In this document: positions 29,459-37,000 of the stretch, piece by piece
Position numbering within the stretch: position 1 is the first letter of the stretch
Layout of the letters: every line of letters starts with the position of its first letter
Source of the DNA: CAYWMD01 sp964458575
GTDB lineage: Bacteria > Verrucomicrobiota > Verrucomicrobiia > Limisphaerales > JADLHS01
Length of the DNA stretch: 37,000 nucleotides
Assembly: GCA_964458575.1 (NCBI GenBank)
Contig: CAYWMD010000062.1
Location: forward strand, 1 to 37,000
Direction: 5' to 3'
Program-made: the position numbers and the translations under genes
The notes under the pieces: generated by a model
The model's input: the letters and a program-made list of their open reading frames with translations, nothing else
Database searches by the model: none
What the model was told of the DNA's origin: nothing

Positions 29459-30460
29459 ATGAGCGCGAGCGACAAGCCCTTAAAGATGGTCACCTGCACC
29501 TGGTGTGACACCAAGGTGTTCATTCCGGGCGACCTCCCGCCCTTGGGCAAGGTGCCGTGCAGCAAGTGCGGCCACTCCATCATGATGCCCATGCTGCTGC
29601 GGCAGTTCGAACTGCGCAGCGTGATCGCCTCGGGCGGCAACGGCACAGTCTATCGCGCGTTCGACACCTATCTCGAACGTTTGGTGGCCGTGAAATTGAT
29701 GAAGAGGGAACTGTTAAACGACCCGGTCGCACTGGAGAACTTTTATCGCGAGGCCCGGGCGTGCGCCCAGCTCAACCACACCAACATCATACACATTTAC
29801 ACGTATGATGAATTCGATGGCCAATCGTACCTGGTCATGGAACTCGCGGATCATGGCAGCCTCGACAGCCGCATTGAAAAGCAGGGACGGGTCCAGGAAC
29901 TCGTCGTGCTGGACATCGGCATCAAGATCGCATCCGCGCTGGACCTGGCGCTGAAACACAATCTGCTGCACCGGGACATCAAACCGGGAAATATTCTGTT
30001 CGACGCCGACAACGAACCCAAGCTGGTGGATTTTGGCCTGGCGCGGAGCGTCGAGGCGGAGCCGGAATCATCCACGGTGACCGAAGGCACTCCTTATTAC
30101 GTGGCCCCGGAGAAGATCAAACGTGAAAAGGAAACCTTCCTTTCAGACATGTACAGCCTGGGAGCAACACTGTATCATGCCTTGACCGGTCATGTCCCCT
30201 TCGACGCGCCAACGGTCGAGGAGCTGGTGGGTGCGCACGTGCACGCCCCTCTGACCGCCCCAAATCTGGTGGTGCCGGAAATTACCCAGCCGACCAGCGA
30301 CGTTCTGGTAAAAGTCATGGCCAAGAACCCCGCCGAGCGCTTCTTGAGCTACGACGAGTTCAGCATGGCGCTCCACGCCGCTCGAAGCCGGCTGCTTATC
30401 CAACAATCCCAACAGGACCAGCCCAACCCGAAGAGCAAGACCAGTTGGTGGCGACGCTGA
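29459..30460 (+). CDS. Ser/Thr protein kinase with N-terminal zinc ribbon
   Basis: 333 residues. I chose the ATG at 29459 because the frame upstream (from a TTG at 29360) has no recognisable domain. Residues 11-43 form a zinc ribbon (CTWC at 13-16, CSKC at 34-37). The Hanks-type kinase domain is complete: glycine loop SGGNGTVY (59-65 region), Lys79 in VAVKLM, Glu98, HRDIKPGN (171-178), DFG (191-193) and APE (216-218). There is no transmembrane helix and no sensor domain after the kinase, only a polar tail ending SWWRR. It is probably a cytosolic signalling kinase. No partner phosphatase or substrate gene is adjacent, and its link to the polysaccharide operon 178 bp upstream is unclear. Confidence 0.93.
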   Translation: MSASDKPLKMVTCTWCDTKVFIPGDLPPLGKVPCSKCGHSIMMPMLLRQFELRSVIASGGNGTVYRAFDTYLERLVAVKLMKRELLNDPVALENFYREARACAQLNHTNIIHIYTYDEFDGQSYLVMELADHGSLDSRIEKQGRVQELVVLDIGIKIASALDLALKHNLLHRDIKPGNILFDADNEPKLVDFGLARSVEAEPESSTVTEGTPYYVAPEKIKREKETFLSDMYSLGATLYHALTGHVPFDAPTVEELVGAHVHAPLTAPNLVVPEITQPTSDVLVKVMAKNPAERFLSYDEFSMALHAARSRLLIQQSQQDQPNPKSKTSWWRR

Positions 30461-30539
30461 GGGCGGCCGATGGCGGCCGGAGGCCGGGTGAGCTTTTAAT
30501 CCGGAAATCCTTCGGGCCGCTGTTTCAAATGGACAAATG

Positions 30540-30562
30540 AAAAAGGCAGGCTTGCGCCTGCC
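30540..30562 (-). terminator. intrinsic terminator of the DUF5666-like gene
   Basis: On the minus strand a perfect 7-bp stem GGCAGGC/GCCTGCC with a 4-base loop is followed directly by TTTTT. It lies 23 bp past the stop codon of the gene at 30586-30999. Confidence 0.75.
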
Positions 30563-30585
30563 GTGAAATTACCTGGCGATCCCGC

Positions 30586-30999
30586 TTACTCCGCTTTCGC
30601 CTTTTTCTTCTTCTTGCCCGCCCCCTTGGCCTCGCCTTCCGGTTTCGGGCCGATGCGCAATGATCGCGCCGTCAGTTTGCCGTCATCGCTTTTGGTGTAG
30701 GAACCACCCACCTGATCACCCACGGCGGCGTCCGCCAGCGAAGCGGCCTTGCCGTCTTTAACCACCTTGGTATCGGCGGTGATTTGGAACACGCGTTCGC
30801 CGAGCGCAATCGTCTTGGCCGACTGGTCAATGGCCGTGATTTTGCCATGGAACGGCAGCGCACGATCTGCCTTCGACCCGCCCTGCTTTTCCGCCGCGGG
30901 TTTTTCTTTCTTTTCCTGCGCGAAGCCTTGGGTTGGCCCCAGAGCGATCGCGGTTGCTAGCAGCCCGAACACAGCCAGTTTTAGAATGGATCTTTTCAT
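30586..30999 (-). CDS. small exported DUF5666-like protein
   Basis: 137 residues. I chose the ATG at 30999 because it starts a good signal peptide (MKRSILKLAVFGLLATAIAL, cleaved near FAQ at 28). The mature part is a single small beta domain (FHGKITAIDQSAKTIALG, then FQITADTKVVKDG and GDQVGGSYTKS) that resembles DUF5666, an OB-like fold, and ends in a Lys-rich tail (GKKKKKAKAE). The likely location is periplasmic or surface. The function is unknown. It has its own intrinsic terminator and no operon partners. Confidence 0.75.
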   Translation of the reverse strand: MKRSILKLAVFGLLATAIALGPTQGFAQEKKEKPAAEKQGGSKADRALPFHGKITAIDQSAKTIALGERVFQITADTKVVKDGKAASLADAAVGDQVGGSYTKSDDGKLTARSLRIGPKPEGEAKGAGKKKKKAKAE

Positions 31000-31293
31000 G
31001 TTGGATTTTGGTTTTGTTTTTGGGTGCGACCTCCGGATTGCAGCCCAAATCGTCCTGTCCTGCAAGCCTTTTGTGCCTGTTGTCCCCGGATGCAACAGAT
31101 CGCGTGGAGGTTGGATGTTCCCGGTTCGGCGTTTCTTCCTTACGCGAGCCGGGCGTCGAAGGCGCGCACGCCGCGTGAATGCGGAACACCAACGGGTTCA
31201 ACGCGATGCCCCGAAAGAAATCTGGAAGTTGCACGGCATCGCTTGCGGCACGTTCAAAAGGCGCCGCCGCGTTGCCAATGGTTCGCACCCATC

Positions 31294-31806
31294 CTACCAA
31301 CTGCCATCTGCGAGCAGGGCGGTGACCTGCTGTGCCAGATCCTGTCCGAGCAGCGGCATCGCCTGCCGCTCGGCGCTCGTCAGGTCGTTCTCAACCCGGA
31401 TCAGCGTGCGGCCCGTCACCGCCTGGTCCATCAGCATCCGGCCCGTGCTGCGTTCCCGGGCGGTGACTTGAGCGGTCAATAGCAGGCGATAGTCGCGCAC
31501 CGTCGTGACATCGCTCGGCACAAAACTCACGGCCTGCCGGTAATAACGCGTGAGCACGCCGTTGACCACGATATCTCCGGCTTCCCCCGTGGCGAGCCGG
31601 TAGGTCCCATCACGTTGAATTTCCTTGCGCAACGCCGCCGTGACCGCGTCGCCCAGATGCGGTTCGGGGGTATGGTTCGTAAAGGGGGTGATCTGCACCG
31701 TTTTTTCGCCGGCGGTCTCGCCGTTGGAGGGGCCGACTCTATATCCCGCGCAACCGCCAACGGCCAGCGCCAGACACGTCGTCAATAAGAAATGAAAAAC
31801 GCGCAT
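31294..31806 (-). CDS. lptE: LptE-like LPS-assembly lipoprotein
   Basis: 170 residues. The ATG at 31806 begins a lipoprotein signal with lipobox VGGC (Cys19). The mature part has the LptE-family layout: GYRVG after the Cys, KTVQITPFTNHTPEP, a DAVTAALRKEIQRDGTYRL helix, DIVVNGVLTRY, RDYRLLLTAQVTA, and a C-terminal helix pair. LptE forms the plug of the LptD lipopolysaccharide translocon in the outer membrane, so a Gram-negative envelope is implied. The start is one base after the stop of the BamD-like gene, so both should be one transcript. The symbol is assigned by family pattern. Confidence 0.75.
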   Translation of the reverse strand: MRVFHFLLTTCLALAVGGCAGYRVGPSNGETAGEKTVQITPFTNHTPEPHLGDAVTAALRKEIQRDGTYRLATGEAGDIVVNGVLTRYYRQAVSFVPSDVTTVRDYRLLLTAQVTARERSTGRMLMDQAVTGRTLIRVENDLTSAERQAMPLLGQDLAQQVTALLADGSW

Positions 31807-31807
31807 G

Positions 31808-32800
31808 TCACTTGGCGGCCGCCTGCAGGCGCTGCTTGATGGTGTCAATCCGTTTGCGCGCCTCGGTTGCATAGGCCGAATTGGGATTGGGATCATACAG
31901 CACCACCTCGTTGTAATAGACCAGCGCGCCATTCCATTTCTTGCGCTTCTCGTAATATTTGGCGATTTCGAAATTGCCGCGCGCCTGCTCGGTTTTAAGA
32001 TCGGTCATGATGGTCTTCGCCTCCGGCACGCGCGAGTCGTCCGGGTAAAGCGCCACGAAATCGGTGAACTGCGCGATGGATTTCCCGGCCATGCTCTGGT
32101 CGTAATCAGCCGTTGAGGCCTGCTTTTGATACGAGATGCCGCACCGGTAAATGGCGTCCGACGCGACTTGCGGCCGGTCGTGGTAACGGTCCGCCGCCGT
32201 TTCATAGGCTTTGACTGCTTCCGGGTAATTGTGTTGTTTGTCCCGCGCGGATCCGATGCACAATTGCGCCAGCGGTCCGACTTCGCTGTACGGACCATTC
32301 TTCACGACCGTGTCATACATCTCCGCCGTGCGTTCCATGGACGGATAGAGCGGGATGAAACCCCAGAGCTTGAACCACTGTCCGCCGAGGTAGCGGCCCG
32401 CGATTTCAAACTGACGCGCCAGCACATCGTTGATTTTATCGCTCTTCGGGTATTGGGTGAGGATCTTTTGGTATTCCTTGAAGGCGCGCGCGTCGTTGCC
32501 TTTGGCTTCGTAACAACGGCCCACGAGATATTGTGCGGAGGGCGCAAAATCGGACAAAGGCCAGCTCTTGACCAAATAGCGAGCCGACTTGAGCGCGAGG
32601 CCGTAATCCTTTTGATCGAACGCGGCTTCTGCCACCAGCAGTTGGTTCGTCGCGGTTGTGCGCCGCCACTTGCCCTCGCCGCCAACCGGCTCATAGGTCC
32701 ATCCCTCGCCCGGGGTATAGACCAATGGCGCGGGGGCGCGAACCGGAACGAGCACCGCCAACGCCACTAGCAGTAAAAGAAATGCCAGGCGACGAATCAT
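31808..32800 (-). CDS. BamD-like TPR protein, outer-membrane assembly
   Basis: 330 residues. A signal peptide is followed by tetratricopeptide-like helical repeats from about 50 to 325 (LLVAEAAFDQKDYGLALKSA, RCYEAKGNDARAFKEYQKIL, AVKAYETAADRYHDRP, AKYYEKRKKWNGALVYYNEV). The arrangement and the link to an LptE-like gene suggest a BamD-type component of outer-membrane protein assembly. Unlike typical BamD, the signal peptide (ending VPVRAPAP) has no lipobox cysteine, so it may be periplasmic or anchored by its N-terminus. A generic tol-pal/YbgF-type TPR protein is the alternative. Confidence 0.7.
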   Translation of the reverse strand: MIRRLAFLLLLVALAVLVPVRAPAPLVYTPGEGWTYEPVGGEGKWRRTTATNQLLVAEAAFDQKDYGLALKSARYLVKSWPLSDFAPSAQYLVGRCYEAKGNDARAFKEYQKILTQYPKSDKINDVLARQFEIAGRYLGGQWFKLWGFIPLYPSMERTAEMYDTVVKNGPYSEVGPLAQLCIGSARDKQHNYPEAVKAYETAADRYHDRPQVASDAIYRCGISYQKQASTADYDQSMAGKSIAQFTDFVALYPDDSRVPEAKTIMTDLKTEQARGNFEIAKYYEKRKKWNGALVYYNEVVLYDPNPNSAYATEARKRIDTIKQRLQAAAK

Positions 32801-32988
32801 GGGCCGACGTTACCCACGCGCCTCCGGCAAGTCAAGGCGGCGGCGCATCAAGGGCTGGCCAAGGAGAAACCGGCCGGGTGACACCCGCGTTGAACCCACC
32901 TTGCTTCGGTTGCAGGCGGCTGTTCGCCGCCCACCCCGAACGTGCGCCGGATGCGCATGCACTCTTAATGGCCGGCGTGGGCTGACGT

Positions 32989-33495
32989 TCACCCGCGATA
33001 GACAATCATCACCGCGTAATCGGTCAAAAGCTTCTGCGTGCCGATATCGAGGTGCGTGTAAGTCAGCGGGTGCAGGCTGAGAATGTTCGTCTCGCCGACC
33101 TTGGCCAGAAAATTGGTGATAATTTCGTCGAACTTGTCGCGGCCCACCTCGATGCAGTCGGTATGGCGGATGGTGTGAACCCGCATCTTCTTGTCCGTCT
33201 CTTTCGCGGCAACCTCGAGCGGCGGTTTGGGTTTTTCGATGAGGCTCTCCGAGGGCTTCGCATGCACCGGCACTTTGAGATGAAGTTCCACCCTGGCCGC
33301 CGCGGACGACGCGATGGGATTGATGGGATGCGCCGGGTCCTGCGCGCCCGGCGGTCCGGCGTAGGCGGCCGGGGCCGGCGACTGCGGGATGACGATCTTT
33401 TCGCCACAGGAGGGGCAGTTGATTTCCGAGCCGGCGCCGGCACTGTCCACGGCCAATTCTTGTTCACATTTGGGGCAATTGAAGATGATGTCCAT
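32989..33495 (-). CDS. zinc-ribbon protein of unknown function
   Basis: 168 residues. The N-terminus is a zinc ribbon (CPKC at 8-11, CPSC at 27-30). A Pro/Ala-rich linker follows, then a folded C-terminal domain of about 65 residues (MRVHTIRHTDCIEVGRDKF, FLAKVGETNILSLHPLTYTH, LLTDYAVMIVYRG). The linker suggests the ribbon is a tethered binding module. I do not recognise the C-terminal domain; it seems to be a lineage-specific conserved family. There are no close operon partners: 188 bp separate it from the BamD-like gene. Confidence 0.7.
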   Translation of the reverse strand: MDIIFNCPKCEQELAVDSAGAGSEINCPSCGEKIVIPQSPAPAAYAGPPGAQDPAHPINPIASSAAARVELHLKVPVHAKPSESLIEKPKPPLEVAAKETDKKMRVHTIRHTDCIEVGRDKFDEIITNFLAKVGETNILSLHPLTYTHLDIGTQKLLTDYAVMIVYRG

Positions 33496-33715
33496 AGGCG
33501 TAAAAAGTTTCGACTACGCCGTCATTTTAATTCCGTCCTCGCCATGAGACCAGAAAAATTTCATCCATCCTGACGGGACCGCGCACTGCATCGGCCGCCG
33601 GAAGCTCAATCGCCGGGGAATCGGTGCTCGACGCGTGAACGATTGTCCCCGGATGCCGGCCATTAACACCTGAAATCACGACTGCCTTTTCGCAGCCGGC
33701 GCAGCCGCACGGCGG

Positions 33716-34120
33716 TCACTCGAATGTTTTTTCGAGCTGCTTTACGCGCGGCCAGACCGGTGAGTTTTGGTCAATGCGGTTTTTGACGGTTTTGAAGATG
33801 CGTCTGGCCTCAGCCGGGTTCTCGCGCACGATGGCGACGCAAACATCCATTTCGATCCAGGCCTTGCGCGGGTCCTGCACCAGAGGGCCGTAGTTCTTCA
33901 ACCAGTCGAGCATGGCCGTCCCGCCCTGGCGTTGCGCCACCTGGAGGCTGTTCTGCAATTGATAGGGCATGCCCTCCAGCCGGTCGCCCTGCAGGGCCAG
34001 TTCGGCGCTTTCCCTTTTCTTGTTCGCCTCCTCATCGTTCATTGATTCCCAATAGCGGAACAGGTGATACCCGCAATAGCAGACCACCACGATGATGAAG
34101 ATGGTGATGATTTTGGTCAT
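33716..34120 (-). CDS. small membrane-anchored protein downstream of murA
   Basis: 134 residues. One N-terminal transmembrane helix (ITIFIIVVVCYCGYHLF) is followed by a charged helical domain of about 100 residues (DEEANKKRESAELALQG, then MLDWLKNYGPLVQDPRKAWIEMDVCVAI and ENPAEARRIFKTVKNRI). Its ATG overlaps the murA stop (ATGA), so it is co-translated with murA. The function is unknown; a cell-envelope role is suggested only by the neighbour. Confidence 0.7.
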   Translation of the reverse strand: MTKIITIFIIVVVCYCGYHLFRYWESMNDEEANKKRESAELALQGDRLEGMPYQLQNSLQVAQRQGGTAMLDWLKNYGPLVQDPRKAWIEMDVCVAIVRENPAEARRIFKTVKNRIDQNSPVWPRVKQLEKTFE

Positions 34121-35379
34121 GATTCTTCGACCCGTTGGATGCGCGCACCCAACTGGCGCAACTTTCCGTCTATGTTCTCATAGCCACGGTCGATGTGATA
34201 TACGCGATTCACCTGCGTTGTGCCTTTCGCGGCGAGGCCGGCCACGACCAGCGCCGCGGACGCGCGCAAATCGCTCGCCATCACGGGCGCGCCGCTCAAA
34301 GGCCGGCCGCCCTTTACTATCGCACTGGGGCCTTCAATTTCAATGTCCGCCCCCAACCGTGCCAGTTCGCTCACGTGCATGAAGCGCGATTCAAAAATCC
34401 GCTCGGTGATGATGCTGATGCCCGGGGCGAGGGTCATGAGCGCCATCATCTGCGCCTGGACGTCCGTCGGGAATCCGGAGTAAGGCAACGTGGTCACGTC
34501 CGACGATTTCAGCCGCCCATTGCGGCGCACAACCAGGTTCGCCCCCCGACGTTCCACGCCCACGCCAGCTTCATGCAGCTTGTCAAAGACCGCGTGCAAA
34601 TGATCGGCCCGTCCGCCCTTGATGGTGACCTCGCCGTTCGTCGCCGCGGCCGCAACGGCAAAAGTCGCCGTTTCGATCCGGTCGGGGATGACTTCATGCT
34701 CTGCCCCGTGCAATTCCTTGACCCCCGTGACCGTAATGGTTGGACTGCCCGCGCCGGAAATTTTCGCGCCCATCGCGGTCAGGAATTTTGCGAGGTCCAC
34801 CACTTCCGGCTCGCACGCGGCGCTTTCAATCACGGTCACGCCCTCGGCCAAGGTCGCCGCCATCATCACGTTCGCGGTGCCGAGCACGGTTGACCCGGCG
34901 CGTCCGCCCAGAAACATGGCCGACCCCGCGAGCCGCCTGGCCGCCGCCTCCACGTATCCGGACTCAATCGTAATTTTCGCACTGAGCGCTTCGAATCCTT
35001 TCAGGTGCAGGTTGATGGGCCGCGCGCCAATGACGCAGCCGCCGGGCAGCGACACGCGCGCCTTCTTCAACCGTCCCAGCAACGGCCCCATGATGCAAAT
35101 CGAGCCGCGCATTTTGCGCACGAGATCGTAGTCGCCCTGGCCTTTGATCTTCTTCGCCTGCACCTGTACCGCGCCGTCCGCGACGGAGACCTTGGCGCCG
35201 AGCCAGGCGAGAATCTGCCCCATGAACCGGACATCACTCAGGTTGGGAACGCCGCGGATGACGCACGGCTCCGCGGTAAGCAGCGTCGCCGCCATGATCG
35301 GCAGCGCGGCGTTTTTCGCGCCGCTGATGGTCACCTCGCCGTGCAGGGGCACGCCGCCTTTGATGAGAAAACTGTCCAT
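34117..35379 (-). CDS. murA: UDP-N-acetylglucosamine 1-carboxyvinyltransferase
   Basis: 420 residues, full length for the family. It catalyses the first committed step of peptidoglycan synthesis, transfer of enolpyruvate from PEP to UDP-GlcNAc. Visible landmarks are Lys22-Asn23 in SGAKNAALPIMAATLL, the active-site loop LPGGCVIGARP with Cys115 at the same number as in E. coli MurA, and the C-terminal HIDRGYEN segment. Having Cys rather than Asp at 115 predicts the usual reactivity with fosfomycin. It lies downstream of prmC and upstream of the small membrane protein, all on the minus strand. Confidence 0.97.
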   Translation of the reverse strand: MDSFLIKGGVPLHGEVTISGAKNAALPIMAATLLTAEPCVIRGVPNLSDVRFMGQILAWLGAKVSVADGAVQVQAKKIKGQGDYDLVRKMRGSICIMGPLLGRLKKARVSLPGGCVIGARPINLHLKGFEALSAKITIESGYVEAAARRLAGSAMFLGGRAGSTVLGTANVMMAATLAEGVTVIESAACEPEVVDLAKFLTAMGAKISGAGSPTITVTGVKELHGAEHEVIPDRIETATFAVAAAATNGEVTIKGGRADHLHAVFDKLHEAGVGVERRGANLVVRRNGRLKSSDVTTLPYSGFPTDVQAQMMALMTLAPGISIITERIFESRFMHVSELARLGADIEIEGPSAIVKGGRPLSGAPVMASDLRASAALVVAGLAAKGTTQVNRVYHIDRGYENIDGKLRQLGARIQRVEES

Positions 35380-35399
35380 ATTGGTTGAACCGCAAAACT

Positions 35400-35446
35400 G
35401 TTGAACCGTTGAACCGGCTGACGATTCACCAGTTCAACGATTCAAC
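35400..35446. repeat. imperfect 15-bp inverted repeat between murA and prmC
   Basis: GTTGAACCGTTGAAC (35400-35414) pairs with GTTCAACGATTCAAC (35432-35446) with one mismatch across a 17-base loop. Each arm is itself a tandem of GTTGAAC-like units, and a further GTTGAACCG lies at 35384-35392. The right arm contains the prmC stop codon. There is no T tract, so this is not a classical terminator; it may be a dispersed repeat or an RNA hairpin between the two genes. Confidence 0.6.
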
Positions 35447-36306
35447 GACGCAATTAATATTCTCTGCCGCCGAGAGTAGTCCTCCTTCACCGCTTCGACA
35501 ACCCACTTTTGCGCCCCGAAAATTCCCCGGACGGCATCCGCTTGTCCGTCACCGAATTCCAACATGACCTTGCCGGCCGGTTTCAAAAATGCCGGCGTCT
35601 TCGACGCGAGCAGGCGGTAAAAATCCAGGCCATCCGGCCCGCCGTCCAACGCCGCACGCGGATCGTAATCCCGCACTTCGGGCTGGAGCGACGCGATTTC
35701 GGCGGTCGGGATGTAGGGAGGATTGCTGATGACCAGGTCAAACTGGGAACCACCCGGCAGGACCGTGAAATCTTTGCCCGCCAGGAATTCGATCCGTTCC
35801 GCGACGCCGACCGCGTTTTGCTTCGCGACCTCGAGCGCCGCCGGCGAAGCATCGAGCGCCACGATTCGGGCCTTCGGACAGTTCATTGCCAGCGCGATGG
35901 CGATACATCCGCTCCCCGTGCCGAAATCGAGGGCGGAGGGCGGCGGGGAAGCTGGTGTTTGGTGGTTGGTGGGTGATTGCCGCAGAAACTTCCAGCCCGC
36001 TTCAGCGAGCAATTCTGTTTCCGGCCGCGGCACCAGCACGTGGCGATTCACGGCAATTTCGAGTCCGCAGAATGATGTGGAACCGATGATGTGTTGCAGT
36101 GGCTCGCGCTGGCCCCGGCGCCGGATCAACTCGCGCACCACCTCGATTTCCGCGGCTGTCAGCACACGCTCGAAGTTCAGATACAACTTCATGCGCGGCA
36201 TTCCCAGCCGATGCGCCAAGAGTAATTCGGCCTGCAGGCGGGGCGAATCTATGCCTTTTTTGCCGAGGAACTCCGCGCTCTTCTGAATGACATCGAGAAC
36301 CGTCAC
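35434..36306 (-). CDS. prmC: peptide chain release factor N5-glutamine methyltransferase
   Basis: 290 residues. It methylates the Gln of the GGQ motif in release factors RF1 and RF2. An N-terminal helical domain (1-70) precedes the SAM-dependent methyltransferase: RPETE (94-98), motif I DFGTGSGCIAIALA (127-140), and the catalytic NPPY (195-198) in LVISNPPYIP. A short Pro-rich insert (SPTNHQTPASPPPS, 111-124) separates RPETE from motif I and looks like a lineage-specific loop. It is followed by murA on the same strand after 54 bp, so the two may share a transcript. Confidence 0.95.
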   Translation of the reverse strand: MTVLDVIQKSAEFLGKKGIDSPRLQAELLLAHRLGMPRMKLYLNFERVLTAAEIEVVRELIRRRGQREPLQHIIGSTSFCGLEIAVNRHVLVPRPETELLAEAGWKFLRQSPTNHQTPASPPPSALDFGTGSGCIAIALAMNCPKARIVALDASPAALEVAKQNAVGVAERIEFLAGKDFTVLPGGSQFDLVISNPPYIPTAEIASLQPEVRDYDPRAALDGGPDGLDFYRLLASKTPAFLKPAGKVMLEFGDGQADAVRGIFGAQKWVVEAVKEDYSRRQRILIASLNR

Positions 36307-36401
36307 ACGCGCAGTCTATGTGACTGCGACCCCGGTAAAAGCCGAATGTCACCGTTCCTGACCGGTGCGATGAGACGTGGAGACCACCGATGCTTTTTGG
36401 C

Positions 36402-37000
36402 TCAGGCGCGGCGGCGACGGGAGGCCAGCCAGAAGACAAGGCCCGCGCCCGCGATCAGCACCCCGGTCGTCGGCTCGGGAACCGCGTTGGCAGCTCCCAG
36501 TTGCATGATGGAAAGCCCCTGCCCCGCATACCACCCATCGGTCACCTGCGTCGCGTCGAAGGTGAAACCCGGCGCGGTGCCGGCCACAATTGATTCCACC
36601 CAGTCATCCGCGGTAGTGCCCGTGGAATTCCCTTTGCGGCCAAGGTAATAACTTCCCGTGCCGTAGGCCAGATCCACGACCGTGCCCGAGGCAATCCCGA
36701 GGCTGGGAGTGGCGCGAAACGTGATAGCCCCGTATGAAATGTCAGTGGAAGCATCGGTGACTCCAACCGAATCAAGAATCGTCCAGCCGGTGGGCAGGGC
36801 GTCAATAGCGCCATCGTTGTCCGAGTCCAGGTCCTGCGTGAGGGTCGGAGCTGCCCCCGCACCAATATTTATGAGCATGTAGGTGGCTGAAGCATTTTCC
36901 ACATCGGTTGCGCCGCTATCTGCCGAATGGCCGACGCTGCTGCTCGCACCGCTTCCCCATCCGGCGCCGGTACCGGCATTGACAATCGAGGTGGCGGCTC
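36402..37000 (-). CDS. PEP-CTERM surface protein, N-terminal part outside window
   Basis: The frame is open to the right edge, so the gene is 5'-truncated; at least 199 residues are visible. The visible part starts in a Gly/Ser-rich stretch (GTGAGWGSGASSSVGHSADS), then a beta-sandwich with DLDSDNDGAIDALPTGW and GVTDASTDISYG. This pattern is typical of lamin-tail-like domains in verrucomicrobial surface proteins. It ends in a PEP-CTERM signal (VPEPT, hydrophobic helix, SRRRRA). The GTG at 36902 is only an internal start candidate. Exosortase should sort it to the cell surface. The function is unknown. Confidence 0.75.
   Translation of the reverse strand, partial: AATSIVNAGTGAGWGSGASSSVGHSADSGATDVENASATYMLINIGAGAAPTLTQDLDSDNDGAIDALPTGWTILDSVGVTDASTDISYGAITFRATPSLGIASGTVVDLAYGTGSYYLGRKGNSTGTTADDWVESIVAGTAPGFTFDATQVTDGWYAGQGLSIMQLGAANAVPEPTTGVLIAGAGLVFWLASRRRRA

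Noticed and set aside
31000..31293. Region of 294 bases between the LptE-like and DUF5666-like genes
   Set aside because: I see no gene, RNA or clear regulatory element in it. The open frames crossing it lack starts and domains.
33496..33715. Region of 220 bases between the zinc-ribbon gene and the small membrane protein
   Set aside because: No recognisable feature.
35384..35446. GTTGAAC repeats as a CRISPR-like array
   Set aside because: The units are too short, adjacent or inverted, with no spacers of constant length and no cas genes.

Overview
The window looks like the chromosome of a Verrucomicrobiota bacterium, probably a Limisphaerales or Pedosphaera-like lineage. The clues are high GC content, several very large secreted enzymes with Ig-like or cadherin-like repeats, two PEP-CTERM proteins, a pseudopilin with an [20 protein letters not shown]-type N-terminus, a shared C-terminal tail ending RFYRLxxP, and zinc-ribbon proteins typical of this phylum. 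This placement is inference from protein character; no 16S gene is present.

Layout. (1) 1-6400 is one end of an integrative element. A 5'-truncated DNA methyltransferase-helicase fusion overlaps a small winged-helix/excisionase-like gene. These converge on a tyrosine recombinase that sits next to the 3' end of a tRNA-Cys gene, with a repeat-bearing attachment-arm-like region between them. (2) 6678-29281 is a polysaccharide (most likely alginate) utilisation region. It holds a discoidin-domain protein, a PL7 lyase, two related cell-surface proteins, a sugar isomerase-like/DUF2264 fusion with a 2-hydroxyacid dehydrogenase, a LacI-family regulator and a pseudopilin. It also holds a tight five-gene operon: type I phosphomannose isomerase, sodium:solute symporter, SDR reductase, second PL7 lyase, and a heparinase II/III-like (PL15-type) exolyase fused to an esterase. 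(3) 29459-37000 is a housekeeping region: a zinc-ribbon Ser/Thr kinase, a small DUF5666-like periplasmic protein, BamD-like and LptE-like envelope genes, a zinc-ribbon protein, prmC-murA plus a small membrane protein, and a partial PEP-CTERM protein.

How the genes work together. The PL7 enzymes should cut alginate into oligosaccharides outside the cell. The PL15-like exolyase would release unsaturated uronate, with its fused esterase possibly removing acetyl groups. The SSS symporter would import the product, and the SDR would reduce the resulting 4-deoxy-5-ketouronate (DEH) to 2-keto-3-deoxygluconate (KDG). KDG kinase and aldolase are not in the window.

The most interesting signal is a 14-bp AT-only palindrome, TTAATAGTTATTAA. 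It occurs four times (two perfect copies, one with one mismatch, one with two) and I found it only in intergenic regions between 12.2 and 20.0 kb. The copies lie in front of the PEP-CTERM gene, the LamG gene, the divergent dehydrogenase/LacI pair and the divergent pseudopilin/five-gene operon. In each case it overlaps a plausible -10 box. I propose that it is the operator of the LacI-type protein at 18055-19095, which lacks the usual Arg in its recognition helix and the usual hinge, matching an operator with no central CG. This would be an autoregulated alginate regulon with an unusual operator.
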